A DNA stretch of 64,000 bases from assembly GCA_965153355.1 (NCBI GenBank), contig OZ231126.1, positions 5,084,001 to 5,148,000 on the forward strand, read 5' to 3'. Position 1 is the first letter of the stretch. Every line of letters starts with the position of its first letter. Of this stretch, positions 1 through 32,790 are shown piece by piece. Both the position numbers and the translations under genes were made by a program. Below the pieces are notes generated by a model. The model saw nothing but the letters and a program-made list of their open reading frames with translations. It was not told the DNA's origin and did not search any database. Source of the stretch: Flaccisagitta enflata. Taxonomy: Eukaryota; Chaetognatha; Sagittoidea; Aphragmophora.

Positions 1-239
1 TGACAAGATTCTCTCCTAGTCTGTTTGCTTCTATTCTTGTTCCATATCGCTATTTTAAACCATTTTTTTTTCAGCATGTCTTTTTTTTTTCAGCATGTCT
101 TTTTCAGCATGTCTTTAAAAGGTTGTGTCTGTTGGTTGTTTAGTTGGTTGGTTGGTCAGTTGGAAATGCTTTCATTCTACTATCCGAATGGCGCCTATGA
201 TAGCCTACTTAGCCTTGTTTTCTTTTGTTGGAGATAATC

Positions 240-400
240 CTTTCATGAGGCTTTCAAACAATGCAGGATACACGGCCAATTAGTAGTCACTTGCGTGTTG
301 GCAGGGGCAGTTATGAGGATTGACAGAAGCTGTACACGGTAGAGCAGGGGCTGTGATCTGGCAAGGCAGGGGCAGTGATGCATAGAAATTTCTAGACTAA
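240..400 (+). mobile_element. GTCGCG-family fragment
   Basis: GGATACACGGCCAATTAGTA, GCAGGGGCAGTTATGAGG and two further GGCAGGGGCAGTGATG-like pieces, but no tail hairpin. The left 240 bases hold only T-rich sequence with a small CAGCATGTCTTTTT tandem. Confidence 0.5.
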
Positions 401-475
401 AAAGTGGAAGAAAACTACCATCTAATTACTAAATTGTTTCTCACAAAAAGGGAAAATGTTACAAGCGCATCATTC

Positions 476-570
476 TTTCATTCATTCATTCATTCATTCA
501 TTCATTCATTCATTCATTCATTCATTCATTCATTCATTCATTCATTCATCAATTCATTCATTCATTCATA
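476..570 (+). repeat. (ATTC)n microsatellite
   Basis: About 23 copies of TTCA. The rest of 1-837 shows no recognisable gene. Confidence 0.95.
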
Positions 571-837
571 CAACCTTTGTTTATACGCAAAGCATATATC
601 AGTAACATATGTAAACTGAGACAGAATGAGAACCAAAAACATGTTTTACAGTCTGCTGCATACTGTAGAAACAAAATGGAAATGGCATGACGGCAACGAC
701 ATTTAGCAGTGACGATGTCGAAACTTACAACAAGACATTTAAGGGAAACGAAACTTTTGATGACCAATTGGTTTTTAGCTAGTGTCGATGATCTCTACTA
801 CTGACTCACTAAGCTACCAAGGCGATATAACACTTAC

Positions 838-20355
<19,518 letters not shown>

Positions 20356-20364
20356 GGCAGCTGT

Positions 20365-20369
<5 letters not shown>

Positions 20370-20405
<36 letters not shown>
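20370..20405 (+). repeat. (GA)n at the acceptor of NAB exon 1
   Basis: On the minus strand this (CT)n forms the pyrimidine tract directly before TTATTACAG. 20405-20815 has no recognised gene. Confidence 0.9.
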
Positions 20406-20408
<3 letters not shown>

Positions 20409-20814
20409 AAGAAAGGGTAGAAAAAAAGAATTAACTAAAATTCTGAAATCTAATTTGCATATTCCTGTAATCATTTTGAAGGCCAATAGATGTTGGTGAC
20501 AAATCTGTTCACTGTAGAGTGTTGCTAGATTCTCGTTCATTAGTGATTATGGATAAAATAAGAAAAGATTGTTTGATCAACCATAACCCCAATCTCCTCC
20601 TTTCCCCAACCGCCCCCCCCCCCTTATTCTCGGGCAGTGCCATCTTCCCATTAAATCCATTCCGCAACCATGAGTCAGATCAATTTCTTTTCAATGGAAA
20701 GTCACGATGTAAAGTCGTGTCGCTTTCATGTAAAAATGGAGACCAGTCTATCCGCCGGAAGTTATGGATGGCGAGCGAGGCAAAGCGGAGTAGAACAGGA
20801 GGGTGACAGAAAAC

Positions 20815-21237
<423 letters not shown>

Positions 21238-21278
21238 AACAACCAAAAAAGAAAAAAGACCAAGAGTCGACTTGCCAC

Positions 21279-24012
21279 TTTCGTAGTAATCATATCCTGT
21301 AAATCTGCTTCCAAGCCACCACGGATCTTTATAAGCCGGGAAAACTGCAGGTCCTTCCGGTATTGGACGCCGATTGACGCCGAAGCGCGTCTTCTTTCCA
21401 CCGGAAATCGGACCGGAAGTTGACGCTGATGCGGCCTCTGTTGCAGCATCTGATGCAGCAACTGAAGCTGATGCAAGTTTGTCTTCAAGTTTGAGTCTGT
21501 GTTCTTTCAAATCTTCATCAACATCGTCTTCAGGATGACCTACATTGTCATCTCCATCACCATCCTCATCCTCACCTTCATCAACCTCGTCATCTCTGAC
21601 TCCATCTTTTGCCACTTTCCTTTCCTCATGCTTTGCTTTAATGCTGTCGTTTCCTCCTCCTCCTCCTCCTTCTCCTCCTCCTCCTCCTCTTTCTTCTCCC
21701 CCACCCTCCAGATCCTTGACATCCTTCCTGTCGTCTTCCCGCCAGAACATTCCAATTCCTGCATTCTGGAGACCCTCTCGATCTTTCGTCGACGAGGGTC
21801 TTGGGGATGAGCACGTCGACGCGCATCTCGAGCTTTTCGTCAACTTCAAGGCCAGTTGGCCACTGTCGATAGAAGTGGCCAATGGATCGTCGGCCGCATC
21901 TTCTGCAGATTCCTGAACACGCGTCGACAACGGCAGTGGCGCTGATGCTCTTCCGCCGATTTCAATCTCATCCCCAACATCACGTGACCGTCTCCTCCTC
22001 CTCTTCCTCAACTTCCAAGGAGACGAGGTCGCTGAAGAAGACATTGACGAGCCCATTGATGACAACCGCATCGCATCTTGCTCCATAAAGACTTCAGAAA
22101 GAGAGGATCCATGTTTTGCGGTTGAAGACATACTTGACGAAGTCGTCGACGTCGTCGGCGGCGTGACAGATGATCTACGTCTTTTGTGTCCCGATGCTCT
22201 TCCCTCCAACGACCCGTCAACTGCTTCCGAAATCAGCTGATCGACATATGGAGGTAATCTCGCCTCTCTATGGGTGTTGCCCCAAACGCTGCGTCGAGAA
22301 TGCCTCAGAACGTCTCCAAAATCGAAACGACGATGACGTTGAGGTGACCGATGTTCAGCTTCTCCTCCTCTATCTCTTCCTCCTTCTCCTCCTCCTTCAC
22401 CTTCTCTTCCACTGCCTTGTTCATTTCCCCTCTCTCTTTCCTCTTTATCAAGTACGAGACTCTGCGGCTGCAGATGCGACGCTGAAGACGATCTTGAAGA
22501 CTTCCTCATGGTCGTTGTCGTCCACTGATTTTGTCGATGTCCCCCCTGGATCAGTTCCTCTCCTCTTCCTCCTCTTCCATCCCCCGCGGTATCGCGTCCA
22601 CTTGACGAAGTGTTGGAGGTCTTGAAGTTCGACTCTTCCTCCGGCGAAGATGTCAAATCGATGGATTGAGGAGAAGTGGGAGGATGAGCGGGAGTAGGTC
22701 GAGAAAAATGCGCGGGAGAGTGAGTAGAATGAGCGTGATGTGGATACGGGTGAGCACCACCAGGAGAATGAGCTCGATTAAGATGAGCATGAAGAGGATG
22801 AGGATGAAGAGGATGAGGAAGATGAGCATGAGGGAGATGAGCATGAGGAGTCGAAGAGGATTTCGGCAAAGTTGGCAAATGAGCGGAGGAGGAGGAAGGG
22901 GAATGAGCGTGAGAAGGGAAATGAGCATGAGCAGGCTGAGGTGCGTGAGCGTGAGAAATAAGATGAGCTTGAGGAAGGGAAGAAAGGGATTTGGTTGGCG
23001 TCAAATTTTTGGTTGAAACGGAAGCCGAAATCGAGCGCGGAAAAGACGAATCGAAAGACGCAGATTGACGCCGGGAGGAACTGCGAATAGCGTCACTACG
23101 AAAATTGGCGTCACTACGAAAATTGGCGTCATTTCGCCAAACGGCGTCTCTTCTCGGCGTCTCTTGAATCGGCGGCGTCATAGTCGTAAACCGGAAGTTA
23201 TCATTTCCGCTTCTGGCGCCGCCGATGAGGCTGTCGGAGGCGGCACCACTGCCGCCATGAACGCCGCCGCCGCCGCCATCGACAACGCTGTCCTCCAACT
23301 TCGACATTCTCCGAGATCTACTTGCAGTCAAATCTGATTGGGACGACGCCGTTGTTCTCAATGGATTCGCATTGGCGCCATTCTGAAGATGTCGACGCCT
23401 TAAATCCGGCGACGAAAATGAAGATGAAGGAGAAATATCGACGACTCCGCTTCGATGATGATGTTGATGTTGATGATGATGTTGATGTTGATGATGTTGA
23501 TGTTGACGGCGCGTTTCTAACGCCATCTCTCGAGACATGTTACGAGAGATAAAAGACGCTTCGTCATCTTCGAAATCGGAAATGGCGCCCATTGACGCGC
23601 CGATTGCGCCAATTGACGTGGCGACAGACGCGCCCATTACGCCATCTGCGTTAATTGCGTCATTTGTAACAACCGCGCCAATGGCGCCAACATCGTTGTC
23701 TCTTCGATGGCTGTTGCTTCTAGGCGTCGCTGTTTCCGCCGCCGCCGCCGCTGTTTCTGCTGTTGTGGTCGCTGATTCTGACGATGTTGCTGTATCTACT
23801 GCTGCCGCCGCTGCTGCTGCTGCTGCCGCTGCTGCTGCCGCTGCCGATGCTGCTGTTGCTGCCGCAGAGGAGTTATCTTTTTCCGGCGAGTCTTCGTGAT
23901 CGTCTCCAGAACAGCAACTCGTAGAAAAGATTTTCGTAGATTCGTTTAAATTTCTCAGCTCATCAAATGTCTCCAAATCTTTGCCGTATGTCAGGTTAGC
24001 ACGCCACTCCAT
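21279..24012 (-). CDS. long low-complexity coding exon, unrecognised protein
   Basis: About 911 codons without a stop, read from the ATG at 24012 (AACATGGAG). The texture is protein-like and not a repeat artefact up to about 21279. Parts in order: a conserved-looking N-terminus (MEWRANLTYGKDLETFDELR), poly-Ala, His/Gln tracts, Ser-rich and His/Pro/Ala-rich segments, basic clusters (GHKRRRSS, KLRKRRRRRS), an acidic stretch, then a compact end with GVNRRPIPEGPAVFPAYKDP and WWLGSRFTGYDYYES. Beyond that the frame runs into (CAA)n and is not coding. Donor candidates (GAAA|GTGGCA, GGCAA|GTCGAC) are weak. CTACAG lies 11 bases before the ATG, so this may be an internal exon. The basic clusters suggest a nuclear protein. 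I do not recognise the family. A phase-1 donor would splice in frame to the NAB exon at 20360, which is possible but unproven. Confidence 0.6.
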
Positions 24013-24094
24013 GTTGGGGGCTCTGTAGGTTGGCTGGTTGGCTGGCTAGTAGGTTGTTATGTTGGTTTTTTGGTGTGTTGATTCGTTGGTTGGG

Positions 24095-24402
<308 letters not shown>

Positions 24403-25265
24403 CACAGGCCGAAGAATAAGTTATCGGTGGGACTGAAAGCAGTCAACAATCGCTCACTGAGACATATTGAGTTTTCGGATCAAAGCGAGTAAAACTAAAA
24501 GCGAGTATCTCGGAACAAGATGTCCTCACAGCCTCTCCGACTGGTGTTGATTTTTGCGGTAATACTGTTTGACGGATTGTCCGATGGGGGGAAAAACTTG
24601 TCTGAAGCGATTCTAGGAAATACTAAAAGTGAATAAGATCATATTTACTTATATAACCGGAATGCACTTTAAGTTTAATTGTAAACGTGGCTTAACGGAT
24701 GGCAAAACAGAAGGTCGGATGGAGGTTCAGATGGACGGATGGACAGACGAAGGTACATATGAAATTTACACGTGAAAAACTACATGAAGATCAGAAACAC
24801 GACCCTGGCCATCGCCGAATCCGCTCATCTTCCAACGTCTCCTAAGACCCTCATTCAAGAGTCGCTTAGAGATTGTGTAGCGCGCGTAAAACAGACATGT
24901 GAGCAATGTTACGAAGTATGATCTACTATTAGATCAGGAAGAATTATTCAAACTTAAGGCAGCTGAACAGTCAATGCTTGCGTTGCGTAACGATTAACAA
25001 AGACGCGGACCCAAATTCACTGATTCTGGTATTGATACCTATGGCATAGGCATGGCTTACACATGGCCAGGCCATAGCTACGTTTTGTTACGATTAATAA
25101 TGAGATTACAATTAAAGATTTCAACGTTTTCTCTTTTTTAAGCGTCGAATTTCTTTATTCTTCATTAAGCTTTTTTTACCTCTTGCATCGATTTTGAAGG
25201 AAAGAAAAAAAAAACATTATTTTTCCAAATCGGAAGTCGCGAGTAAGGAAATTGATGAAGAAAAA

Positions 25266-25912
25266 AATGAGGAAGAAGAAGAAGAAGAAGAAGAAGAAGA
25301 AGAAGAAGAAGAAGAAGAAGAAGAAGAAGAAGAAGAAGAAGAAGAAGAAGAAGAAGAAGAAGAAAGAAGAAGAGAAGAAGGAAGGATACACAAGCCAGTT
25401 ACCAGACGGGTGGGCAGGGGGCAGAAATGCGCGTTTTGCCGCGCGACTCAATCATTACGGACCGACGGACCGACGGACCGAAGGACCGACGGACCGACGG
25501 ACAAAGCCTCTTATAGAGTTGCGTGTCCACAACTAAAAAGAGGAAGAAGAAGAAGAAGAAGAAGAAGAAGAAGAAGAAGAAGAAGAAGAAGAAGAAGAAG
25601 AAGAAGAAGAAGAAGAAAAGATTAGGTAGAAGAAGAAGGAGAAAAATAAGAAGAAGACGAAGAAGAAGAAGAAGAAGAAGAAGAAGAAGAAGAAGAAGAA
25701 GAAGAAGAAGAAGAAGAAGAAGAAGAAGAAGAAGAAGAAGAAGAAAAAGAAGAAGAAGAAGAAGAAGCAGAAGAAGAAGCAGAAGAGGAAGGAGAAATAG
25801 AAAAAAAAGAAGAAGAAGAAATAGAAAAAAAAAAGAAGAAGAAGAAGAAGAAGAAGAAGAAGAAGAAGAAGAAGAAGAAGAAGAAGAAGAAGAAGAAGAA
25901 GCAAGAAGATGA
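25266..25912 (+). repeat. (GAA)n block, about 600 bp
   Basis: Three tracts (25268-25382, 25540-25618, 25632-25912) around a GTCGCG-family copy. GAA/TTC repeats of this length can form triplex DNA. Confidence 0.93.
25395..25540 (+). mobile_element. GTCGCG-family element inside (GAA)n
   Basis: GGGTGGGCAGGGGGCAGAAA, a CGGACCGA repeat, then CTTATAGAGTTGCGTGTCCA and CAACTAAAAA. Flanked on both sides by (GAA)n, suggesting insertion into the microsatellite or microsatellite growth from its A-rich end. Confidence 0.8.
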
Positions 25913-26084
25913 AGAAGAAGAGCAAGAAGAACAAAATCAGAAGAAAAAATTGCCCGATGATTCTTTTAAATGACAAAAAAAGGAAGGACCACCAACGTCT
26001 TTGGGCTAAATATCTGATATGTAATGTTTATCTTTTTAAACACTCTCTCTCTATAGCTGTTGTTATTTACGTATCATGTTTTCA

Positions 26085-26136
26085 TCTGATGTTGATATTG
26101 TTGTTGATTTGGTTGTGGTGGTTGTTGCTGATTTAG

Positions 26137-26196
<60 letters not shown>

Positions 26197-26278
26197 TTGT
26201 TGTTGTTGTTGTTGTTTTTGTTGTTGTTGTTTTTGTTCTTATTGTTGATGTTGTTGTTGTTGTTGTTGTTGTTGTTGC

Positions 26279-26351
<73 letters not shown>

Positions 26352-26352
26352 A
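26085..26352 (+). repeat. (GTT)n microsatellite
   Basis: Interrupted GTT repeats. 26355-27040 is pyrimidine- and poly-C-rich with no gene. Confidence 0.93.
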
Positions 26353-27039
26353 TCGTCGTTTTTTTTCGTTTCTATGCTGCCTTATAAATTCCTTTTTCAA
26401 TGAACACGCCAATTCAAGTGTACATTTTCGCTTCTTTTTAACGCCCCCCTTCTCCTTATCATCCCCCCCCCCCAAAAAAAAAAGAAATGAAATCACAAAA
26501 AACTTCAATTTATCTTGAAAAATTCCGTTGTTACTTTGATAATGTCTTTTCTTTGACAAAAAAAAATTTTCGTTATCTGGGTCAGAATTTTTTCTCTAAC
26601 AAAATCTTCCTCCTCTCTCTCCCCCCCCCCTTTCCCCCTTTCCCCCTTCCTCCCCTTCCTTTCCTTCCTCGTACCCCCCCCCCTCCGTCCTTCCCCCAGC
26701 CTTTGAGACATGGAATGACTTGGTATCCGTGCTTATCATAAAAGGCAGCAGATTTTTCATTTCTTTCTGCTTTTTTTAAACCATTTTTTTTTTCTCTCTC
26801 CCTTTTTCTAATCTTTAATTCCTCAATTCATGATTTTTTTGTACTCATTTTTTTTGGAAAGGGGTATCTTCTCTTTTTCCCCCGTCTTCCCCATCATTGA
26901 CATCTTTTGACATGTAACCCTCTTGGGCCCCGATTAACCAGCCCCAAATCAAACCCCCACAATCAACAAACTTTTTTTTCCCACTGTTCCCCCATTTTTT
27001 TGCCTCTTTCTCTCACACTTTCGATTCTTGTGATTTTTT

Positions 27040-27259
27040 TTTCTCCTTTCTTTCTTTAGTTTTTTTTCTATCTATCAATTTTGCACTCTTTCTTTCTTTC
27101 TCTATTTCTCTAAATCTCTCTTTCTCTCCTTCTCTCTTTCTCTCTTTCTCTCTTTCTCTCTTTCTCTCTTTCTCTCGCTCTCTCTTTCTCTTTTTCTCTC
27201 TTTCTATCTTACCTAGCTACAGTCATTACTTTCATTCTTTCTTTTTTTTCTTTTTTCTC

Positions 27260-27294
<35 letters not shown>

Positions 27295-27412
27295 CTCCTT
27301 ATTTTTTTTCTCTTTCTCTCTTTCTTTCTTTTTCTTTTCCTTTCCTTCTTTCTTCAGTTTTGTAATTCTTTCTTTCTATCTTATTCTTACTTTCTTCTTG
27401 TCCTTGTATCAT

Positions 27413-27452
<40 letters not shown>

Positions 27453-27488
27453 TTTTTCTTTCTTTCTTTCTTTCTTTCTTTCTTTCGT

Positions 27489-27520
<32 letters not shown>

Positions 27521-27560
27521 TTTTTCTTTCTTTCCTTCTTTCTTTCTATCTTGTTCTACG
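27040..27560 (+). repeat. (CTTT)n/(CTCTTT)n pyrimidine block
   Basis: CTCTTT repeats 27095-27200, CTTT 27258-27295 and 27408-27550. Confidence 0.93.
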
Positions 27561-27663
27561 TCAACAGAAACGCGTACTTTAAAGTACCATCTTTGATAAC
27601 ATATTGTTTATGTCCTGTTATAATTTATCGCCCATGATCTTTTTTTTTTTTTTTTGATTGTTT

Positions 27664-27975
27664 TTAGTTGCGGGCCCGCAACTCTATGGGAGGCTTAGTC
27701 CGTCCGTCCGTCCATCCGTCCGTCTGTCCGTCCGTCTGTCCGTCCGTCCGTCCGTCCGTCCGTCCGTTCGTCCGTCCCTCCGTCCGTCCGTCCGTCCGTC
27801 CATCCGTCCGTCCGTCCGTCCGTCCATCTGTCGGTAATGATCGAGTTGAAAAGTGGAAAAAAAAAGCGTTTTGGATACTTATTGTGTATGTTTGTGTGTG
27901 AGGGGTTGGATGGGGGTTGGACGCCCCAGCGCACCCGTCCGTAACGATATTGTGACGCCGCGTCACTTGTTGTGT
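27664..27975 (-). mobile_element. GTCGCG-family element with long CCGT core
   Basis: Minus orientation: tail hairpin GTTGCGGGCCCGCAAC at 27668-27683, over 100 bases of (CCGT)n-like tetranucleotide repeat, head ending GACGCCGCGTCACTTGTTG. Confidence 0.85.
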
Positions 27976-28060
27976 TAAAACGCGATTTTTGACTTGGTTA
28001 AAATGATTTACACTTGTTACTCTCTTTCTTTCTGTCTTCGTTTTTTCTTACTTTCTTTTT

Positions 28061-28207
28061 TAGTCGCGGACACGCGACTCTACGCCTTGCCGTGTCGGTC
28101 AGTTCGTCCGTCCGTCCGTCGGTCACATTTCTGAATTCCGAGCGGTTTTTGCGGTACTGCTCCTGCCGATTCGTCCGCGACTAGATTGCCGTGTATCCGG
28201 CCTTGTT
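28061..28207 (-). mobile_element. GTCGCG-family element
   Basis: Minus orientation: AGTCGCGGACACGCGACTCT at 28063, CCGT repeats, then GTCCGCGACTAGATTGCCGT and ATCCGGCCTTGTTT. Confidence 0.75.
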
Positions 28208-28243
28208 TTTCTTTCTTTTTCTTTCTTTCCTAATTTTTTTCGT

Positions 28244-28327
<84 letters not shown>

Positions 28328-28460
28328 TTTTTCTTTCTTCCTTTCTTTATTTCTTTCTTTCTGGCTTTCTTTCTTTCTCTCTTTCTTTCTTTCCTTCTTT
28401 CTTTTTTTTCTTTCCTACTTTCTTCTTTCTCTTTCTTTTTTTTTCCCCTTCTCTTTTTCT

Positions 28461-28556
<96 letters not shown>
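28205..28556 (+). repeat. (CTTT)n followed by (CT)n
   Basis: CTTT 28240-28460 and CT 28464-28555, starting at the head end of a GTCGCG-family copy. (GA)n tracts at 28680-28714 and 28967-29031 follow. Confidence 0.94.
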
Positions 28557-28677
28557 TAATTCATGTTGTTTTTTTCCTCTTTTTTTCCTATTCATATACC
28601 CGTCGGTGGCCCCATGCCAGGGAGCCGGGGCTTCAATGGTTAATTTTTTGCAATTTTTTCACCACCATGAAAAGGAC

Positions 28678-28718
<41 letters not shown>

Positions 28719-28961
28719 AAAAGACACTGAGAAGAGTCAGGGTTAACATTTTTTATTTCTCTCCTCTTTTTTACCACTTTCTCTTGATTTTTCCATAGTG
28801 AGGGTAGAGATGAGGCTTTTGAAAAAAAAGTCTTTCATGGTGGGACCTTAAAAAAAAAATCTAAGGTTTTTTGGGATTTTGGCAAGAATTTGGGGATTTT
28901 TTTTTCTCTCTCTCTCTCTAGGTCCTCTTTATATTGATGCGATAGTGGAAAAAAAGGGTTT

Positions 28962-29034
<73 letters not shown>

Positions 29035-29410
29035 TCGATTTATTTTTTCATTGTGTCTCATCACAAGATGGTTGCTGGGAAAGTGATGACAGAGAGAAAA
29101 GTGCTTTCTTATATTTTTTGAGGTAATTCATTTAACCATTTTTTGGGGGCATTTTTAGTGGCTTTATCACAAAATTTTTCGCGTCTTCTTTGTGGGAATG
29201 AAAACCAAGTTTTAAAAAGAAAATTGAACAAAAATGAGGGAATGAAGCATAAGATTTGAGATAATTGATTTTTTTTTTCAATTATGTTTTTTAGATGATT
29301 ATTTTCGGGGGGGGGGGTGACAATGCTCGCTCTTTGGAATTTCTGTTGTAACTGTTGTTCATCCTACATGTACTCTTTTAATCGAACGTTTTATTCATTG
29401 GTTTGTTGAA

Positions 29411-29690
29411 AATCTCTTTGCAAGTTTATCAAAAGTGTATTAACGAGGTGACACTTGATCGCTCCATGACAAAATTGTCCGAGATTGATTCTTATATAGC
29501 AATGAAGGACTTTATTTCGCGATAGATGAACGACTGTATCGTCGCTGTGAATGATGCCATCAGGAAGATTTTCACTTTTAATAGGTGGGAGAGCGTCCGC
29601 ACATTGAGACAAGACCTTGGTTACCCTGCCTTAACTGAAATTTTTGCCATGGCTAGAAACAAATTTCAACAATCGTTTCCTCATCATCAT
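29411..29690 (+). pseudogene. possible retroelement (LINE-type) ORF remnant
   Basis: Frame LLKISLQVYQKCINEV...AMKDFISR, stop TAG at 29523, then MNDCIVAVNDAIRKIFTFNR and WESVRTLRQDLGYPALTEIF, KFQQSFPHHHNSTVSRL. The second part resembles the C-terminal ends of non-LTR retrotransposon ORF2 (RKIF-x4-W-x2-VR-x2-R). No reverse transcriptase motif is seen nearby, so this would be a 3' end fragment. Confidence 0.45.
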
Positions 29691-29857
29691 AACTCCACTG
29701 TTTCTCGTCTGTGCCTCCTTACACAAACTGTGGAGTTATCTTGTTCCTTTTTTTGATACTTAATATGGGCACCCCCTTGATGCAATAATGTGGCCAAGGA
29801 CCAAAATTGTAACAATATTTTTTTTCCGTAATTATATTGCCGCTTGTATTTATTCTT

Positions 29858-29970
29858 TTTAGATGCGTCCTCGCATCTCTAAAAGAGGGTCTGTCCGTCC
29901 GTCGGTCCGTTGGTCCGTCCGTTGGTCCGTCCGTTGGTCCGTCCGTTTGTCTGTCCATTACGCAAGTGCT
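29858..29970 (-). mobile_element. GTCGCG-family element, partial
   Basis: TTTTTAGATGCGTCCTCGCA TCTC hairpin, then (GGTCCGTCCGTT)n. The hairpin bases differ from other copies (GATGCG/CGCATC) but still pair. The head is not clear. Confidence 0.6.
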
Positions 29971-30897
29971 AAAACCGCGTTTCTTGGCTGTTTTTGGCCA
30001 CGGTGAGATCTTATACTAAAACGAATGATCAACCAACATGTTTTGAAAGCCTTCTTTACTACTTTTTTACTACTTTTTTTTTACTACTTAGTCTTCACCC
30101 GTCTGTTCGTCCATCTGTCGCTCCATATATGTCACATGATCAATACACGTAGAGACACAGCCCGGACGCATCGTTGCCCGGTCGGGCTTGTTTGTCACAT
30201 TGAACCCATTCATCGCTTTCGTTTTCATTTTTTTCTTCATGTATGTTTGTCTATGTTGTGTGAGCCTGTCGCTCTATTGCTGAGGAATTTAACAAACCTC
30301 ATAGCTCGGCCTCCGTGATCAGTGATTCAGTCTGTAGTACTCTGTATGCCCCAGAAATTTGCGAGATCTAGACAGCTCAAGCGCCTAGCGTCGCGAGTTC
30401 CGATTACGCTTCTCTTGCACTTATTTTGCAATTTATTCAATTCATAGTAAGATTTGTATTTTGACACGTCACATCAATCAAAACAAACTTGATCACTTTT
30501 AAACACGGAAAGTCGTCTTTTATCATCTGCGCTTCGTAGATGCTGTCTCTTTAATCTGGTATTCAATTTTAATTTACTGAAACAAAATTTTGGCCTTCTA
30601 AGTAAATGGTGATCTTAAACCCGCAATATGCAAATTAGTTGTTACTGCATACATTGCTACAATTGCTTCCCATCTCGCTAGTTTCGATTACGTGTTTTTT
30701 TTTCATAATTTACCACGATTGCAATGATTACCATGCATGATTGACATGATTTACCACTCTCTCAAATTCTTTTTTATTTTCTCCCAAGACAACCCACTCC
30801 CTTCAGCGCAGCGACTGCTCCAGAATCCCTTGATAGTCTGTAGATTTTATACATATTTTGACATGAGTCAAGTAACTTGGCCAGTGACCACCGGATA

Positions 30898-31003
<106 letters not shown>

Positions 31004-31123
31004 ATAGAAGTCCGGGGAGCACGCGTAAATTGCGTATTTGATCCTGTCCTCTTGTCCTTTACATAACCAAAAGCTTCATGATAAAATTTGATAACCGCAT
31101 TTTTTCTAACAAGCGCCCGGGCG

Positions 31124-31330
31124 ATTTTGAAATAAACAAGGCCGGATATATGGCTACCGCAGTCGCGTGCTGAGCGACAAGGGCAGTGATAAGAAAGGTT
31201 AACTCAAACATCTGGGCAGGAGCAGTATTGAAAAATCACCTGTAAGCACAAAAAAGGCAAACGGGGACGGACTGACACACCGACAGACCGACTAACTGAC
31301 ATAGCAGGTTATGGAGTCAAGTGCACGCAA
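31124..31330 (+). mobile_element. GTCGCG-family element, degraded
   Basis: AACAAGGCCGGATATATGGC head, GGGCAGTGAT, GACCGACTAACTGAC tract and a weak tail TGGAGTCAAGTGCACGCAAA. Confidence 0.6.
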
Positions 31331-31419
31331 ATAGAAATCAGCTTTGTCATTTACCTCCCTCCCCATTTCAAAATGTTTTTAAGAGATTATCCTTCGGACC
31401 TATTTACATAGCAGGGGTG

Positions 31420-31865
31420 TATATTATTGAGTCGCTTTTGATTTCCCCCCCCCCCTGCCTTTGATTATCTTCCCCACGATGCGTTGCGTCGCGTTTTTAT
31501 ATCCATGATTTTCATCCCCATATAGCAATCAAACTATGTATTTAAGGTTTAGATAGTGTTAAATTGTGTTTTACTAATTGAGTTTTATGATTTAATAGAT
31601 ATATATGATATAATAATATAATATAAAAGTAAAGCTACCAAAGGAGACAACCTTTTTACGAGTTGCCCATCGAGATGATAGCATCGAGATGATAGCTTAG
31701 TACTGCTTAGTACTGCTTTGTACTGCTTAGTACTGCTAAAAGTTATATTTTCCCCAAATTTCCTCTTTTTCTCTTTTTTCCTCCTTTGAGTTCCTTCCCC
31801 ATCTCCAGACCCTTTGATTCCCCCCCCCCCACCGGGGAGGGGGGAAAACTCAAGAATATACAGGC
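31420..31865 (+). mobile_element. GGGGTGTATA / poly-G element (copy 2)
   Basis: GGGGTGTATATTATTGAGTC, poly-C, CCTTTGATTATCTTCC, TTGCGTCGCGTTTTTAT, TTTAAGGTTTAGATAGTGTT and a second poly-C/poly-G pair. Contains a short TTAGTACTGC tandem at 31697-31737. No coding frame. Confidence 0.7.
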
Positions 31866-32397
31866 CTGCTACATAGAGATGCGACGACGCTTCAAAGGGA
31901 ATTTCAACCTATAAAATGGTATGTCCGTCAGTCCATCCGTCGGTCCGTCGGTCCGCCGGTATTTCCATTACAACCCGTGAATTCACGTGGATAACGCATC
32001 TAGTTTCCCGGGCGGAGTTGAATTTGACTCGTTCGGTTGACTCAGGTTGATTTTATTTGGGATGCCATAATTTCATTGATACATGCAAGATGAATGGCTG
32101 AAATTTATGTTATTATCGGGTGTTCGAAAAAAACTGTAGCCGTAATCTAAACAGCTGAAAACGAAGGTTTTTATCTTTTATGTTCTATGCCCATTGTCTA
32201 AGTCTTTATAAAACAGTTTGCAGTAAAGATACATGGGCATAGAAAAGCAAGCATTTTGTCCTAAGCGCTGTTCAAAATTACTAAAAAAGTGATGTTTATT
32301 TTGATTTATTCAGATTCTTTTCATGATTTTATCAAAATCTTATTACCAAGTTGTCGAGTACCAAATATGTCATCCAGCAATACTCATCATTTATTCA

Positions 32398-32627
32398 AAC
32401 AAGGCCAACACCTATAAGTCGCGTGGGAGACCTATATTCAAAATCACTTAGAATGACTTAGAATGACTTAGAATGACTCGGTATACTCTTAAATGACCTA
32501 AAATGACATAAAGGAATAGAATTGATAATAAAAGTAAAAGTGTGACGGATGGACTGACAGACCAACCAACCAACATATGGACAGACTAAGCGGGGTGTAG
32601 AGTCGCGTGCACGCGGCTAGAAACTAT
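32398..32627 (+). mobile_element. GTCGCG-family element with AGAATGACTT core
   Basis: Head AACAAGGCCAACACCTATAA, core of AGAATGACTT-like decamers, tail GTAGAGTCGCGTGCACGCGG CTAG. A related copy is at 55788-55990. Confidence 0.65.
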
Positions 32628-32647
32628 TCTGGTGGCCATTCCTAAGT

Positions 32648-32790
32648 AACAAGGCCAGATACAGTCGCGGATGGTTGGGCAAGAGCAGTGATGCAAAAAA
32701 CCACTCAAAATTTAAAAAGGTTACGGGACCGACAGACCGACCTACCGACCGACACGGCAAAGAGTGGAGTCGCCTGTCCGCGACTAAAAA
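32648..32790 (+). mobile_element. GTCGCG-family element
   Basis: AACAAGGCCAGATACAGTCG head, GGGCAAGAGCAGTGATG, CCGACCTACCGACCGAC, tail GTCGCCTGTCCGCGACTAAA. Confidence 0.75.

Noticed and set aside
24700-24900. Stretch with open frames on both strands, including a minus-strand ATG (MSGFGDGQGRVSDLH) before a GT
   Set aside because: Three frames are open over a short distance, no clear acceptor or phase fits the exon at 24012, and no family is recognised.
25194-25976. Poly-Glu/Lys/Arg frames over (GAA)n
   Set aside because: Microsatellite translation, broken by an interspersed element.
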